Positions 44,152 through 52,867 of a stretch of 64,000 nucleotides of DNA are shown here, one piece after another. Source of the DNA: Promicromonospora sp. Populi (GTDB lineage Bacteria > Actinomycetota > Actinomycetes > Actinomycetales > Cellulomonadaceae); assembly GCF_041081105.1 (NCBI RefSeq), contig NZ_CP163528.1:992001-1056000 (forward strand), in the 5' to 3' direction. The translations under genes and the position numbers were made by a program. Every line of letters starts with the position of its first letter. Position 1 is the first letter of the stretch. The notes below the pieces were generated by a model. The model did no database searches and had not been told where the DNA came from. It worked only from the letters and a program-made list of their open reading frames with translations.

Positions 44152-46986
44152 CTAGCGGACCGCCACCTCCGCGAACGCCTCCTCGCGCGTCAGGTAGGCC
44201 ATCCGCGCCTCCTTGGGCCCCTGGGGCGACTCGAACGAGACCAGCTCGCCGGCCGTGAAACCCATGACGGCCATGCGGCGCAGCGCCCTCGCATTGTGCG
44301 CGTCGGGCTCGCCCACCAGGCGCTGGGTGCCGGGCCCCGCGAAGAGGAACTCGCGCATGGCCGGCCGGAGCACGGCCCACGGGTCCAGCGGCGCGCCGTG
44401 CCGCGCCGTCGGCCCGCGACCCCCGAGGAAGAAGTGCATGCCCAGGTCGCCGGGGCGCACGTCGTAGGCGCTGCCGATCGGGTCGTGCTCCGGGTGGTAG
44501 GCCTGCACCAGGACGACGGGGTCGCCGTCCCACCGGACGAGGTACGCGTGGTGGGTCTCCAGGGAGTCCACGAACGCGTAGGTGTCGCGCACCTCTTCGC
44601 GGGTTTGCTCGCCCATCCCCCAGAACAGGGCGTGGGGCTGGATGAACCAGCCGTGCAGCAGGTCGGCGTCGGCCTCCGGGTCCACCACGTGCACGGTGAC
44701 TACGCCGTCCGCGCCGAAGCTGCCCCGCCACACCTCCTCGCCGGGGCTCCCGTTCAGCAGCCGGAGCGTCGTGTCGACCGGCCGCAGCCGGTCCCAGTCG
44801 GTGACGACGCGGGTGGTGCGGGCGTCCGCCCAGGTGGCGTGCTGGTCGTCGAAGTGCAGGTGGCCCGGCCGGCCGGAGGAGCCGAAGGGCACGCCCCACC
44901 GGCTATTCGCGCGGTCGTCCAGGTCCCAGACGTACCGCGCGACCGACCCGCGGTAGGCCGTCGGCGCCACCCCGGGTGATCCGCCGGTGCAGCGCACGGT
45001 CTCGTTGTTGCCCGAGACCGGGGCGGGAGCTACGTCGGGCAGGCGGCCCGCCGCACTCAGCGAGTCCGGGACCGGACGCAGCGGGGCCGGGACATGCAGG
45101 TCCCCCCAGGTCGGTTCGTCCTGCCCGACGGCGGCGGCCGCCACCTCAGCCACCACTTCGGCCAGCGCCGCGCGGGCCTCGGCCGCGGCGTCGATGCGGG
45201 TGGGCTGCCCGTCCGGTCCCTCGACGACGAGCCAGTCCGCCGCGAGGATCCGCCCGAGGCCTGCGCCGACCGAGGTCGGGACGTCGAAGACGCCGTCGAA
45301 CACGGAGGCGTTGGCCCCTGTGGCCTGGCCGTGCGGCGCGTACAGGCCCGCGAACACGGGGTGGTTCGCGATCCGGCGGGTCAGCGCGTCGCGCCACCGC
45401 ATGTACAGGGCGGCGTCCGTCGAGCCCGCCTCCACGTGCGCGCCGTCGGCGACCCAGGCGCGCAGGCGCGCGGCGGCGCCGGACGGGGCGGCGTCCGGGT
45501 AGGCCTCGGGGTGGGCGTCAAGGTGGGTGTCAAGGTGGGCGACGAGATCGGCCGCGCCCAGGTCGCGGGTGTCGCCGTGGATGCGGGCCTGGGTCTCGGG
45601 AGACTCCGGTTCGGTCGCCGCGGCGAGGAGCTGCCGGATCCGCTCGGCGCGGTACGGCGCGTACGACCAGCCGAGGTCGTGCGCCTCGCGACCGGGGCGG
45701 ACGTCACGCGGGCCGAGGCCCGGCCGGCCGTCCAGCCCGGCGGGCTGCTGCGTCGTCGGCCGCTCGTTCGCGTCGACCGCCACCTGGGTCACGGGGATGG
45801 GCGCCGGGAGGTCGGCGTAACCGTCGGCGGGCTTCAGGACCGGAAGCGCACGGTCCGGGAGCCCACGGCCGGGCAGGCCGGAGACGTCGGCGGGTACCTT
45901 GCCCGCAGTCATGCTCAGCACGTCGCCCGTGCTGTCCGCGGCGAGCACCCGGTTAACCGGGTCGACCCACCCGGCGAATGCGTCGGCGACGTCGCGGGCG
46001 GTGCGGACGTGCAGCAGCGCGCGCCAGGACGCGACGCCGACGTCGGACAGCTCCCGCGCCGGCCAGTTCAGGCGCCAGCCCTCGGGTCCGGCGGCGTCGG
46101 CGCCGTCGGACACTACCTCGACGTGGTGGGCCGCGGCGTTGGTGATGCCCCAGGCGACCGACGACCCGGCCTGTGCCGAGCCCGTCGAGACCGCACCCGG
46201 CGACACCGCACCCGGCGAGACCGCGTGCCCGAAGTGCGGGATGCCCGGCACCCCCGGGAAGGCGAAGCCAAGCACGTCGTAAGGGTCGGCCGGGTCCGTG
46301 CACGCCAGCCGGATCTGCTGGTACGGACCGGGCAGCTCCAGCGTGCGGTGCGGGTCCCCCGCCACCAGCGGGCTGCCCGACTCGGTGTACGACCCGTGCA
46401 CCGCCCAGGCGTTCGAGCCGGAGCTCGCCCCGGCGTCGGCCGAGAACAGGCCGAGCACCCGCTCCAGCACCCCGGGGACCCGCAGGTGCCGGGCGACGTG
46501 CGCACGCACAAGGATGCTGGGGAACCCGTTGAACAGCACGTGGGCCGTGAGGAACACACCGATCGGCGTCCAGGGCAACCACGGGCGGTACGGCACGCCG
46601 GCCAGCTCGGACACGTCCCGGCCGCCGGCCAGCAGGCCGGCGCTGACACCGTCGGCGTAGGCCGTGAGCCAGGCGCGCTCCGGCTCCGCGAGGGCGTCGT
46701 AGATGCGCTGGGCCGTGAGCGCCAGCCGCTCCCGGGCGGCGAACCGGTCCCAGGCCGCGCCATCAGCACCGGCGATCTCGGCGAACCGCTCCTCGGCCCG
46801 CATCCGGTCGGCCTCGATCTGCAGGCCCCGGTCCTGGGCGGTCACCCAGCCCTGCCCGTAGGCCAGGGCGGTCTCGGTGGCCGCCCGCACGTGCGGGATG
46901 CCGAGGGCGTCACGAAACAGGTCGAAGCTCTCGGAATGGGCGGTCACGTCCCCCATCATCGGACTGTCTGTCACGTTGAGGGTCAT
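44152..46986 (-). CDS. Penicillin acylase-GNAT fusion (DesG-DesH-like)
   Basis: The protein has 944 residues. Residues about 20-730 are a penicillin acylase (Ntn hydrolase): a helical A-chain, then a GS-N cleavage region with candidate nucleophile Ser191 in GSNAWAVHGS, and VAGDPHRTLELPGP. Residues about 750-944 are a GNAT domain of the IucB/DesC/MbtK type (RPGDLGMHFFLGG, GEPDAHNARALRR). There is no signal peptide, so it acts in the cytoplasm, unlike most penicillin acylases. In some Streptomyces, separate DesG and DesH genes next to desABCD are proposed to make aryl-acylated desferrioxamines; here both are one chain. The ATG overlaps the synthetase stop. Confidence 0.85.
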   Translation of the reverse strand: MTLNVTDSPMMGDVTAHSESFDLFRDALGIPHVRAATETALAYGQGWVTAQDRGLQIEADRMRAEERFAEIAGADGAAWDRFAARERLALTAQRIYDALAEPERAWLTAYADGVSAGLLAGGRDVSELAGVPYRPWLPWTPIGVFLTAHVLFNGFPSILVRAHVARHLRVPGVLERVLGLFSADAGASSGSNAWAVHGSYTESGSPLVAGDPHRTLELPGPYQQIRLACTDPADPYDVLGFAFPGVPGIPHFGHAVSPGAVSPGAVSTGSAQAGSSVAWGITNAAAHHVEVVSDGADAAGPEGWRLNWPARELSDVGVASWRALLHVRTARDVADAFAGWVDPVNRVLAADSTGDVLSMTAGKVPADVSGLPGRGLPDRALPVLKPADGYADLPAPIPVTQVAVDANERPTTQQPAGLDGRPGLGPRDVRPGREAHDLGWSYAPYRAERIRQLLAAATEPESPETQARIHGDTRDLGAADLVAHLDTHLDAHPEAYPDAAPSGAAARLRAWVADGAHVEAGSTDAALYMRWRDALTRRIANHPVFAGLYAPHGQATGANASVFDGVFDVPTSVGAGLGRILAADWLVVEGPDGQPTRIDAAAEARAALAEVVAEVAAAAVGQDEPTWGDLHVPAPLRPVPDSLSAAGRLPDVAPAPVSGNNETVRCTGGSPGVAPTAYRGSVARYVWDLDDRANSRWGVPFGSSGRPGHLHFDDQHATWADARTTRVVTDWDRLRPVDTTLRLLNGSPGEEVWRGSFGADGVVTVHVVDPEADADLLHGWFIQPHALFWGMGEQTREEVRDTYAFVDSLETHHAYLVRWDGDPVVLVQAYHPEHDPIGSAYDVRPGDLGMHFFLGGRGPTARHGAPLDPWAVLRPAMREFLFAGPGTQRLVGEPDAHNARALRRMAVMGFTAGELVSFESPQGPKEARMAYLTREEAFAEVAVR

Positions 46987-49454
46987 GCCGGTCTTCTCCG
47001 TGCCGGGTTGGCGAGGGTGCCGGCGTAGATCAGCGACTCCGACTGGTTGGCCAGGTCCACCATCTGCAGGGTGTTGCGCAGCTGCAGGCGGTTGAGGCAC
47101 GAGTGCGCGAAGCGCTCGGTCCGCAGGTCGATCCCGGTCCTGAGGTCCGGGTGCTCGGTGGCGTGCCGGTCGATCGTCTCGGCGACCAGCGCCCAGAACC
47201 GGTCCTCGCCCAGCACGCCGTCCTCGGCGAGGATGCCGGACAGGTGCCGCAGCACGCCGTCGAACACGTCGGTGAAGATCGCGAGCGCCTTCTCATCGTC
47301 GCTGACCACTGAGCGGATGCGGGCGATGCCGTCGGGCAGGGGGTGGTTCCCCAGCACGGCGACCTCTTCGCCGACGTCCTTCATGATGGCGCGGCGCACC
47401 ACGCCGTCGCGCAGGACGAGGATGAGGTTCTCGCCGTGCGGCATGAACGCGAGCTCGTAGCTGAGCAGGGTGTGCACCAGCGGGTAGAGATAGGCGTCGA
47501 GGTAGGCGCGCAGCCACTGCTCGGCCGGGATGCCGGACTGCCGGATCAGGCCGGTCGCGAACGAGGCTCCGCTCGCGTCGCGGTGCAGCAGGCTCGCCAT
47601 GGTCACGAGCCGCTCGCCGGTGTCGAGCCGGGGCAGGGGCGACTCGCGCCAGAGGGCGGCGAGCATCTTGCGGTGCGGGTTGGACTGCGCCTTGTTCAGC
47701 GGCGCGCGGTGGTAGATGTCGCCCGTGTAGCCGGCGGCGGCCACCTCGCGGAGCATGCTGAACCCGGCTCCCTGCAGGGTCTGGTCGTTCGCGACCAGGT
47801 TCGCCACCCAGTCGTTGATCTGCGGGGTCGAGCGCATGTAGGCCGGGGAGAGGCCGCGCAGGAATCCCATGTTCTGGATCGCGAGCGCCACCTTGACGTA
47901 GTGCCGTTCGGGGCGGGTGCGGTTGAACATGGTGCGGATGGACTGCTGCGGCTGGTACTCGTCCGATCCGGGTCCGAGCGGCACGAGGTCGCCGCGGGCG
48001 ACGTCGGCGGCGAACGTGATGGCTACGCGGTGCTCCCACTGCCAGGGGTGCACAGGCAGGTAGAGGTAGTCGGCGCTGTCGAGGCCGCGGGCGGCGAGGC
48101 GGTCGGCGAAGGCGGCCCGTTCGGCCGCGGAGAGCTCGGCGCCGTAGTGGCCGGCTTCGGTCTGGTCGGCGGCGAGCGAGAGGTGGGTGTGCTCGCGGCG
48201 GGCGGCGAGCCACAGCATGCGCATGCGTGCGCCGCGTTCGGGGGCGTAGGCGCGGTAGTCGCTCAGGGAGAAGCCGATGCGGCCGTTGTTCGCGACGAAG
48301 CCGGGGTGTCCCTCGGACATGGCGGCCTCGGTCTGCTGGAAGGCTTCCGCCACGGTGTGCGTGTCGGACGCGGCCTGCGCGCTCGCGAGCAGCCCGGCGA
48401 CCGAGGGGGTGCTCCCGTCGAGCTCGCGCTCGCGCTTGGCGGCTGCGCTGGCCAGGGTGGAGGAGAGCTCTTCGAGGTAGGTCGCCAGCATGTCGTCCGG
48501 GACCTGCAGCAGCGGCTGCAGCTCGGTGATCAGCTCCAGCGCGTCCACGGGCAGGGCGACGTCGCCGCCTACCCCGGTGTCGGCCGTGCGGCGGATGGAC
48601 GCCGGGTCGATGACCCAGTGCTCCAGGGTGTACCGGCGGGCGGTGAACCGGTAGCTGACGGCGTCGAGGGTGAGGCGGTAGGTGCCGGGCGCCTCGCCCG
48701 GGGCCTCTCCTGGCAGGGTGGCGTCGAGCTCCGGCTGGAACAGCCGCTCGTGGGCGAGCTCGGCGAGCACCTTGGCGGCGAGGTGCCGGTGCGCGTGCTG
48801 CATGTGCTCCGGGGTCAGGTGCCCGGCAGTCAGGTGTTCAGTGGTCAGGCGTTCGGCGAGGTGCGCGCCGTCGCCGAGGGCGGACGTCACGAAGTCGGCG
48901 CGGGTGGCGACGCTCAGGGCGGCGCGCTTCGCGTGCGCGCCGTGGCCGAGGTCTACCTCGCGCAGCACGCGGAACCCGGCTGCGGCGTTCTTCGCGGCGA
49001 TCTTCCGGTTGCGGACGTCGGGCTCGACGACGACCCGGGCGGCGCCGGCCTCGGTGAAGCAGAACCGCATGACTGCGGTCATGACGGCGTCCGTGAGGCC
49101 GTGCCGCGGGGTCGCGGGCGGGGCGACGAGCAGGTGCATGCCGACGTCGCCGGGTTGTGCGTCGTGGACGCCGTCGAGCACGACGTGCGCCGGGTCGTAG
49201 GTCTCGGTCAGGAACACCGGCTCGCCGTCGAGGCGGCCCAGCCAGGCGGCCTCGTGCGGCCGGGACTGGATGCCGACCAGGTACTCGCGCACCTCGTCGA
49301 CCCGGAGGTCGGCCATCTGCCAGTAGGAGGCCGAGGGGTGCGCGAGCCATTCCTGGACCAGGTCGGCGTCGCGTGCCGGGACAACGGGCTCCAGCGTGAT
49401 CTCGCCGAGCCGGGTGGTGGTGCTGTACAGGTGCACGGTGGTCGGGGCGCTCAT
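46983..49454 (-). CDS. GNAT-NIS synthetase fusion (DesC-DesD)
   Basis: The protein has 823 residues. Residues 1-190 are a siderophore GNAT acyltransferase (QPGDVGMHLLVAPP, VVVEPDVRNRKIAAKNAAAG), expected to acylate N-hydroxycadaverine. Residues about 215-823 are an IucA/IucC-type NIS synthetase with VHPWQWEHRVAITF, NKAQSNPHRKM and FMPHGENLILVLRD, which activates carboxylates with ATP and joins the units. In Streptomyces these are two genes, desC and desD. A His/Leu/Thr-repeat linker joins the domains. Start and stop both overlap the neighbouring genes by ATGA. Confidence 0.92.
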   Translation of the reverse strand: MSAPTTVHLYSTTTRLGEITLEPVVPARDADLVQEWLAHPSASYWQMADLRVDEVREYLVGIQSRPHEAAWLGRLDGEPVFLTETYDPAHVVLDGVHDAQPGDVGMHLLVAPPATPRHGLTDAVMTAVMRFCFTEAGAARVVVEPDVRNRKIAAKNAAAGFRVLREVDLGHGAHAKRAALSVATRADFVTSALGDGAHLAERLTTEHLTAGHLTPEHMQHAHRHLAAKVLAELAHERLFQPELDATLPGEAPGEAPGTYRLTLDAVSYRFTARRYTLEHWVIDPASIRRTADTGVGGDVALPVDALELITELQPLLQVPDDMLATYLEELSSTLASAAAKRERELDGSTPSVAGLLASAQAASDTHTVAEAFQQTEAAMSEGHPGFVANNGRIGFSLSDYRAYAPERGARMRMLWLAARREHTHLSLAADQTEAGHYGAELSAAERAAFADRLAARGLDSADYLYLPVHPWQWEHRVAITFAADVARGDLVPLGPGSDEYQPQQSIRTMFNRTRPERHYVKVALAIQNMGFLRGLSPAYMRSTPQINDWVANLVANDQTLQGAGFSMLREVAAAGYTGDIYHRAPLNKAQSNPHRKMLAALWRESPLPRLDTGERLVTMASLLHRDASGASFATGLIRQSGIPAEQWLRAYLDAYLYPLVHTLLSYELAFMPHGENLILVLRDGVVRRAIMKDVGEEVAVLGNHPLPDGIARIRSVVSDDEKALAIFTDVFDGVLRHLSGILAEDGVLGEDRFWALVAETIDRHATEHPDLRTGIDLRTERFAHSCLNRLQLRNTLQMVDLANQSESLIYAGTLANPARRRPA

Positions 49455-50887
49455 CGGGCTGCCTCCATCTTGTTGTCGCTCGTGTTGTCGCTGCGGATCT
49501 CGTCGAGCCCGGCGTCCGGCAGGCCGAACTGCTGGAAGGCAGTCCGGCGTTCGATCGGGTACGGCTCCCGGCCCGTGATGCCGGCGAGGATCACGGAGTT
49601 GCGCCAGGCCCCGAAGCCGAGGTCGGGCGCGGTCACGCCGTGGGTGTGCTCCTCGCCGTTGACCACGTGGATGCGCCGGTCGTCGTCGACCGTGTAGTTG
49701 CGGGTGACGTCGTACCGGCCGCGCGCGTCGAGGTTGACCAGGCCGGGCGCGAGGAAGCCGGGCACCGAGGCGGCATAGCCCGTGGCGGCCACCACCGCGC
49801 GGGTGCGGTGCTCCGCCGTCGTGCCGAGCTGGGCGTGGCGGAGCGTGAGGACGTACTCGCCGGCCCCGCCCGCGCCGTCGGCGTCGAACCGGGACGCGAC
49901 CACCTCGGTGTCGCTGAGCAGCGTGGTCGGCACCTGCGCGCCCAGGGCGGACTTGCGGTAGAGGGTGTCGTAGATGTCGTCGATGAGGTCGCCGCTGATG
50001 CCCTTGTAGAGGTTGCGCTGCTCGCGCCCCAGGACGTCGCGCTGCTCGATCGGCAGGGACACGTAGTGGTCGGTGTACTCGGGCGACGTCATCTCCAGCG
50101 TCAGCTTTGTGTACTCCATCGGGAAGAACCGCGGCGAGCGGGTCACCCAGTCCACCCGGTGCTCCCCCGGCCCGGTGCCGCAGCCCTCCAGCAGGTCGCG
50201 GTAGACCTCGGCCGCGGACTGCCCGCTGCCGACCACCGTCACCGACCCGCTCGCGGCGAGCTCCGCCCGGCGCGACAGGTAGTCGCTGGTGTGCACCACC
50301 GGGCCCGCGCCGTCGAGCCCGCTCAGGGCTTCCGGCAGCCGCGGCTGGGTCCCGGTGCCCAGCACAAGGTGCTTGGCACAGTATTTCTCGACGCCGTAGG
50401 CGGTCTGGGCAGTCACCTCGAACAGGTAGCTGCCGTCGAGCGCGCCGTCGTCGGGCCCGATGCCGTCGGGCCCGATGCCGTCGGCCGTCGCGGCCGGGTC
50501 CGGCACGCGCACGACGCTGATCACCCGCCGCCCCCAGCGCAGGCTCGGCAGCTGCTCGGCCACCCAGCGGCAGTACTGGTCGTACTCGGCGCGCAGCGGG
50601 TAGAACGACTCGCGGACGTAGAACGGGTACAGCCGCCCGGTCGCCTTGAGCCAGGCCAGGAAGGAGTACGACGACGTCGGGTCGGCCATCGTCACCAGGT
50701 CGGCCAGGAACGGGACCTGGAGGGTGGTGCCCTCGATCAGCATCCCCGGGTGCCAGGAGAAGGCCTCGCGCTGGTCGAGGAACACCGCGTCGACGTCGGC
50801 CAGGGGCTCCGCGAGCGCCGCGAGGCCCAGGTCGAACGGGCCGATCCCGATGCCGAGCAGGTCGTAGGTCGTGGTCGGGGCGGTCAT
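49451..50887 (-). CDS. desB: Cadaverine/lysine N-monooxygenase (DesB-like)
   Basis: The protein has 478 residues of the SidA/IucD/PvdA flavoprotein family. LGIGIGPFDLGLAALAEPL is the FAD-binding start, VTVVGSGQSAAEVYRDLLEG the NADPH site, and VVAATGYAASVPGFL the conserved C-terminal ATGY motif. In this context it N-hydroxylates cadaverine made by the adjacent decarboxylase. Both ends overlap neighbours by ATGA. Confidence 0.92.
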   Translation of the reverse strand: MTAPTTTYDLLGIGIGPFDLGLAALAEPLADVDAVFLDQREAFSWHPGMLIEGTTLQVPFLADLVTMADPTSSYSFLAWLKATGRLYPFYVRESFYPLRAEYDQYCRWVAEQLPSLRWGRRVISVVRVPDPAATADGIGPDGIGPDDGALDGSYLFEVTAQTAYGVEKYCAKHLVLGTGTQPRLPEALSGLDGAGPVVHTSDYLSRRAELAASGSVTVVGSGQSAAEVYRDLLEGCGTGPGEHRVDWVTRSPRFFPMEYTKLTLEMTSPEYTDHYVSLPIEQRDVLGREQRNLYKGISGDLIDDIYDTLYRKSALGAQVPTTLLSDTEVVASRFDADGAGGAGEYVLTLRHAQLGTTAEHRTRAVVAATGYAASVPGFLAPGLVNLDARGRYDVTRNYTVDDDRRIHVVNGEEHTHGVTAPDLGFGAWRNSVILAGITGREPYPIERRTAFQQFGLPDAGLDEIRSDNTSDNKMEAAR

Positions 50888-52587
50888 CTGGTCTCTCCGT
50901 CGGTATCCGGGTCAGCGTCTAGCTCGGTGGTCAAGTCTGTGCGGTGCAGGTCGGCGTGGTCCAGGTCCGTGTGGTCCAGATTCGCGTGGTCCAGATTCGC
51001 GTGGTCCAGGCCTGCGCCGTCCAGATCAGCGCGCGCGAGCCGCGGGTGCACGTCGCGGCAGGGTGGCTCCTCGGTGCCGGCGAGCGCCTCCCCCGCGAGC
51101 AGGCCGTGCGCGGCGGAGCGGACGAGCTCCAGCACGCCCCGGATGTCGGCGAGCGTGGCGTCGGGGTTCAGCAGGGTGAGCTTGAGGCAGGGGCGGCCGT
51201 CGATGACGGTCTTGGCCACCAGTGCGCGGCCCGAGTCGAACAGCACGCGCCGCACCTGCGGCACGAGGGCGTCCGCGCGTGCGGCGTCGAGCCCCTCGGG
51301 CTGGTAGCGGAACAGGACGGTGGACAGGTCGGTGGTGCCCACGAGCCGGAAGTCGTTGTCGTGCGCGAGGTCCTGGTGCACGGCGGCGGCCAGGTCGCAG
51401 ACGGCGTCCACCATGGCGCCGACGCCATCGGGCCCGAGCGCGCGGAGCGTGACCCACAGCTTGAGCGCGTCGAAGCGGCGTGTGGTCTGCAGGGACTTGT
51501 CGACCTGGTTGGGTTCGGCGTTCTCGGGCGGGTTGAGGTAGTCGGCGTGCCAGGCCACGGGCGCGAGGTCCGTACGCTCCCGGACGATCAGCGCGCTGGA
51601 GGACACGGGCTGGAAGAACGACTTGTGGAAGTCGACGGTGACGCTGCGGGCGCGGTCGATGCCGGCGAGCAGGTGGCGGCGCGTGGTGCTCACCAGCAGC
51701 CCGCAGCCGTAGGCGGCGTCGACGTGCAGCCAGGTGCCGACGGCGTCGCACAGGTCGGCGATCGCGCCGAGCGGGTCGATGCAGCCGCGGTCGGTGGTGC
51801 CGGCGGTCGCGACGACGGCGATCACGGTGTCGCCGGTGCGCTCGATGTCGACGAGGGTCTCCGCCAGGGCGTCCGGGCTCATCCTGCCGTCGGCGTCGGT
51901 GCTGACGGCGACCACTGCGTCGTCGGGCAGGCCGAGCAGCAGCGCGGACTTGGCGACGCTGAAGTGGCTCACGGCCGTCGCGAGGATGCGCATGGACTCC
52001 AGGCGGGTACCGGTGCGGCGCGCCTTCTCGCGGGCCAGGAACAGGGCCTGGAAGTTGGACTGGGTGCCACCAGAGGTGAAGATGCCGTCGGCGCCATCGG
52101 CTCTCCCGGTGACCGGGAACCCGATGCGGCCCGCCGTCCAGTCCACGAGGCGACGCTCCATCAGGGTCGCGATCGTGGACTGGTCGTAGGTGTCGACCGA
52201 GGTGTTGATCGCGGCCAGCATCGCCTCGGCGCCCACCGCAGGCAGTGCGACCGGGCAGTTCAGGTGTGCCGCGTAGGTGGGTTCGTGGAACCAGATCGTG
52301 TGCTTCGCATACAGGTCCGCTGCCTCGCGCAGCGCCTCCTGCGTGCCCGACGGCGGGCCGTCGAGGTCCACCGCGTCCACCAGCCCTTGCAGCTCTGAGC
52401 GGCTCGCCCCGGAGAACGGCTGTGTCACGGCCCTCAGCCGGGCCGCGACGTCGTCGACGACGTCGCGGACTGTCTCCGTATAGGCACTCGCGGTGGCCCC
52501 GCGCAGCAGCGCGGTCGTGTCGTGGCGCGCACCCGGGGCGGGTGCGCTGGTCACTGGCTGCGTCACTGCGGGCAGGCGTGAGGGCAT
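50884..52587 (-). CDS. desA: PLP group II lysine decarboxylase (DesA-like) with pentapeptide tail
   Basis: The protein has 567 residues. Lys322 in VTVDFHKSFFQPVSSS binds PLP, His208 and Asp290 (WLHVDAAYG) complete the cofactor site, and SGGTQSNFQALFLAR is the phosphate loop. It decarboxylates L-lysine to cadaverine, the first step of desferrioxamine synthesis; diaminobutyrate or another basic amino acid is a less likely substrate. Residues about 520-553 form roughly seven pentapeptide repeats of the A(N/D)LDH type, encoded by 15-bp DNA repeats and absent from usual DesA. ATG 52587 is preceded by GAGGAG. It is the first gene of the operon. Confidence 0.9.
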   Translation of the reverse strand: MPSRLPAVTQPVTSAPAPGARHDTTALLRGATASAYTETVRDVVDDVAARLRAVTQPFSGASRSELQGLVDAVDLDGPPSGTQEALREAADLYAKHTIWFHEPTYAAHLNCPVALPAVGAEAMLAAINTSVDTYDQSTIATLMERRLVDWTAGRIGFPVTGRADGADGIFTSGGTQSNFQALFLAREKARRTGTRLESMRILATAVSHFSVAKSALLLGLPDDAVVAVSTDADGRMSPDALAETLVDIERTGDTVIAVVATAGTTDRGCIDPLGAIADLCDAVGTWLHVDAAYGCGLLVSTTRRHLLAGIDRARSVTVDFHKSFFQPVSSSALIVRERTDLAPVAWHADYLNPPENAEPNQVDKSLQTTRRFDALKLWVTLRALGPDGVGAMVDAVCDLAAAVHQDLAHDNDFRLVGTTDLSTVLFRYQPEGLDAARADALVPQVRRVLFDSGRALVAKTVIDGRPCLKLTLLNPDATLADIRGVLELVRSAAHGLLAGEALAGTEEPPCRDVHPRLARADLDGAGLDHANLDHANLDHTDLDHADLHRTDLTTELDADPDTDGETR

Positions 52588-52620
52588 GCGGAAGGCTCCT
52601 CGTGGAGGGATGATAGGAAC

Positions 52621-52639
52621 GCCGTCCGGACCGGACGGC
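52621..52639. repeat. Palindrome in the desA leader
   Basis: GCCGTCCGG-A-CCGGACGGC, a 9-bp perfect palindrome between the iron box and the desA start. It could form a leader hairpin or bind a second regulator. Confidence 0.5.
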
Positions 52640-52650
52640 GGAGCGAACAC

Positions 52651-52695
52651 TTAGGTTTGCCTGACCTAACTTAATCGCTCGGAGACCCTCGTCAA
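52651..52695 (-). promoter_or_regulatory. Siderophore operon promoter with IdeR/DmdR iron box
   Basis: TTAGGTTTGCCTGACCTAA (52651-52669) matches the 19-bp iron box consensus of DtxR-family repressors (IdeR/DmdR1) at nearly all positions. Reading leftward, a -35 TTGACG (52690-52695) and -10 TAAGTT (52668-52673) with a 16-bp spacer overlap the box edge, so Fe-loaded repressor would block the polymerase. The box ends 64 bp before the desA ATG. Confidence 0.88.
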
Positions 52696-52867
52696 GACGT
52701 GGGTGAAACAAGGTACGTGGCGCCCGTCACTCCGAGCTCGCTCCGCGCTCGCTTCCCGCTCGCGACAAGCCTGCTCAGGGCACCTCACGCAGAACCTCAC
52801 CAAGAAACTCTGAGCGAAACGCCGCGCAATCCTGGGCATAGAGCCCCCACATCGGTACGTTTCCCCC

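Noticed and set aside
52621..52639. Palindrome as a riboswitch or attenuator of the siderophore operon
   Set aside because: A single short palindrome with no aptamer-like structure or T-run; the iron box explains regulation.
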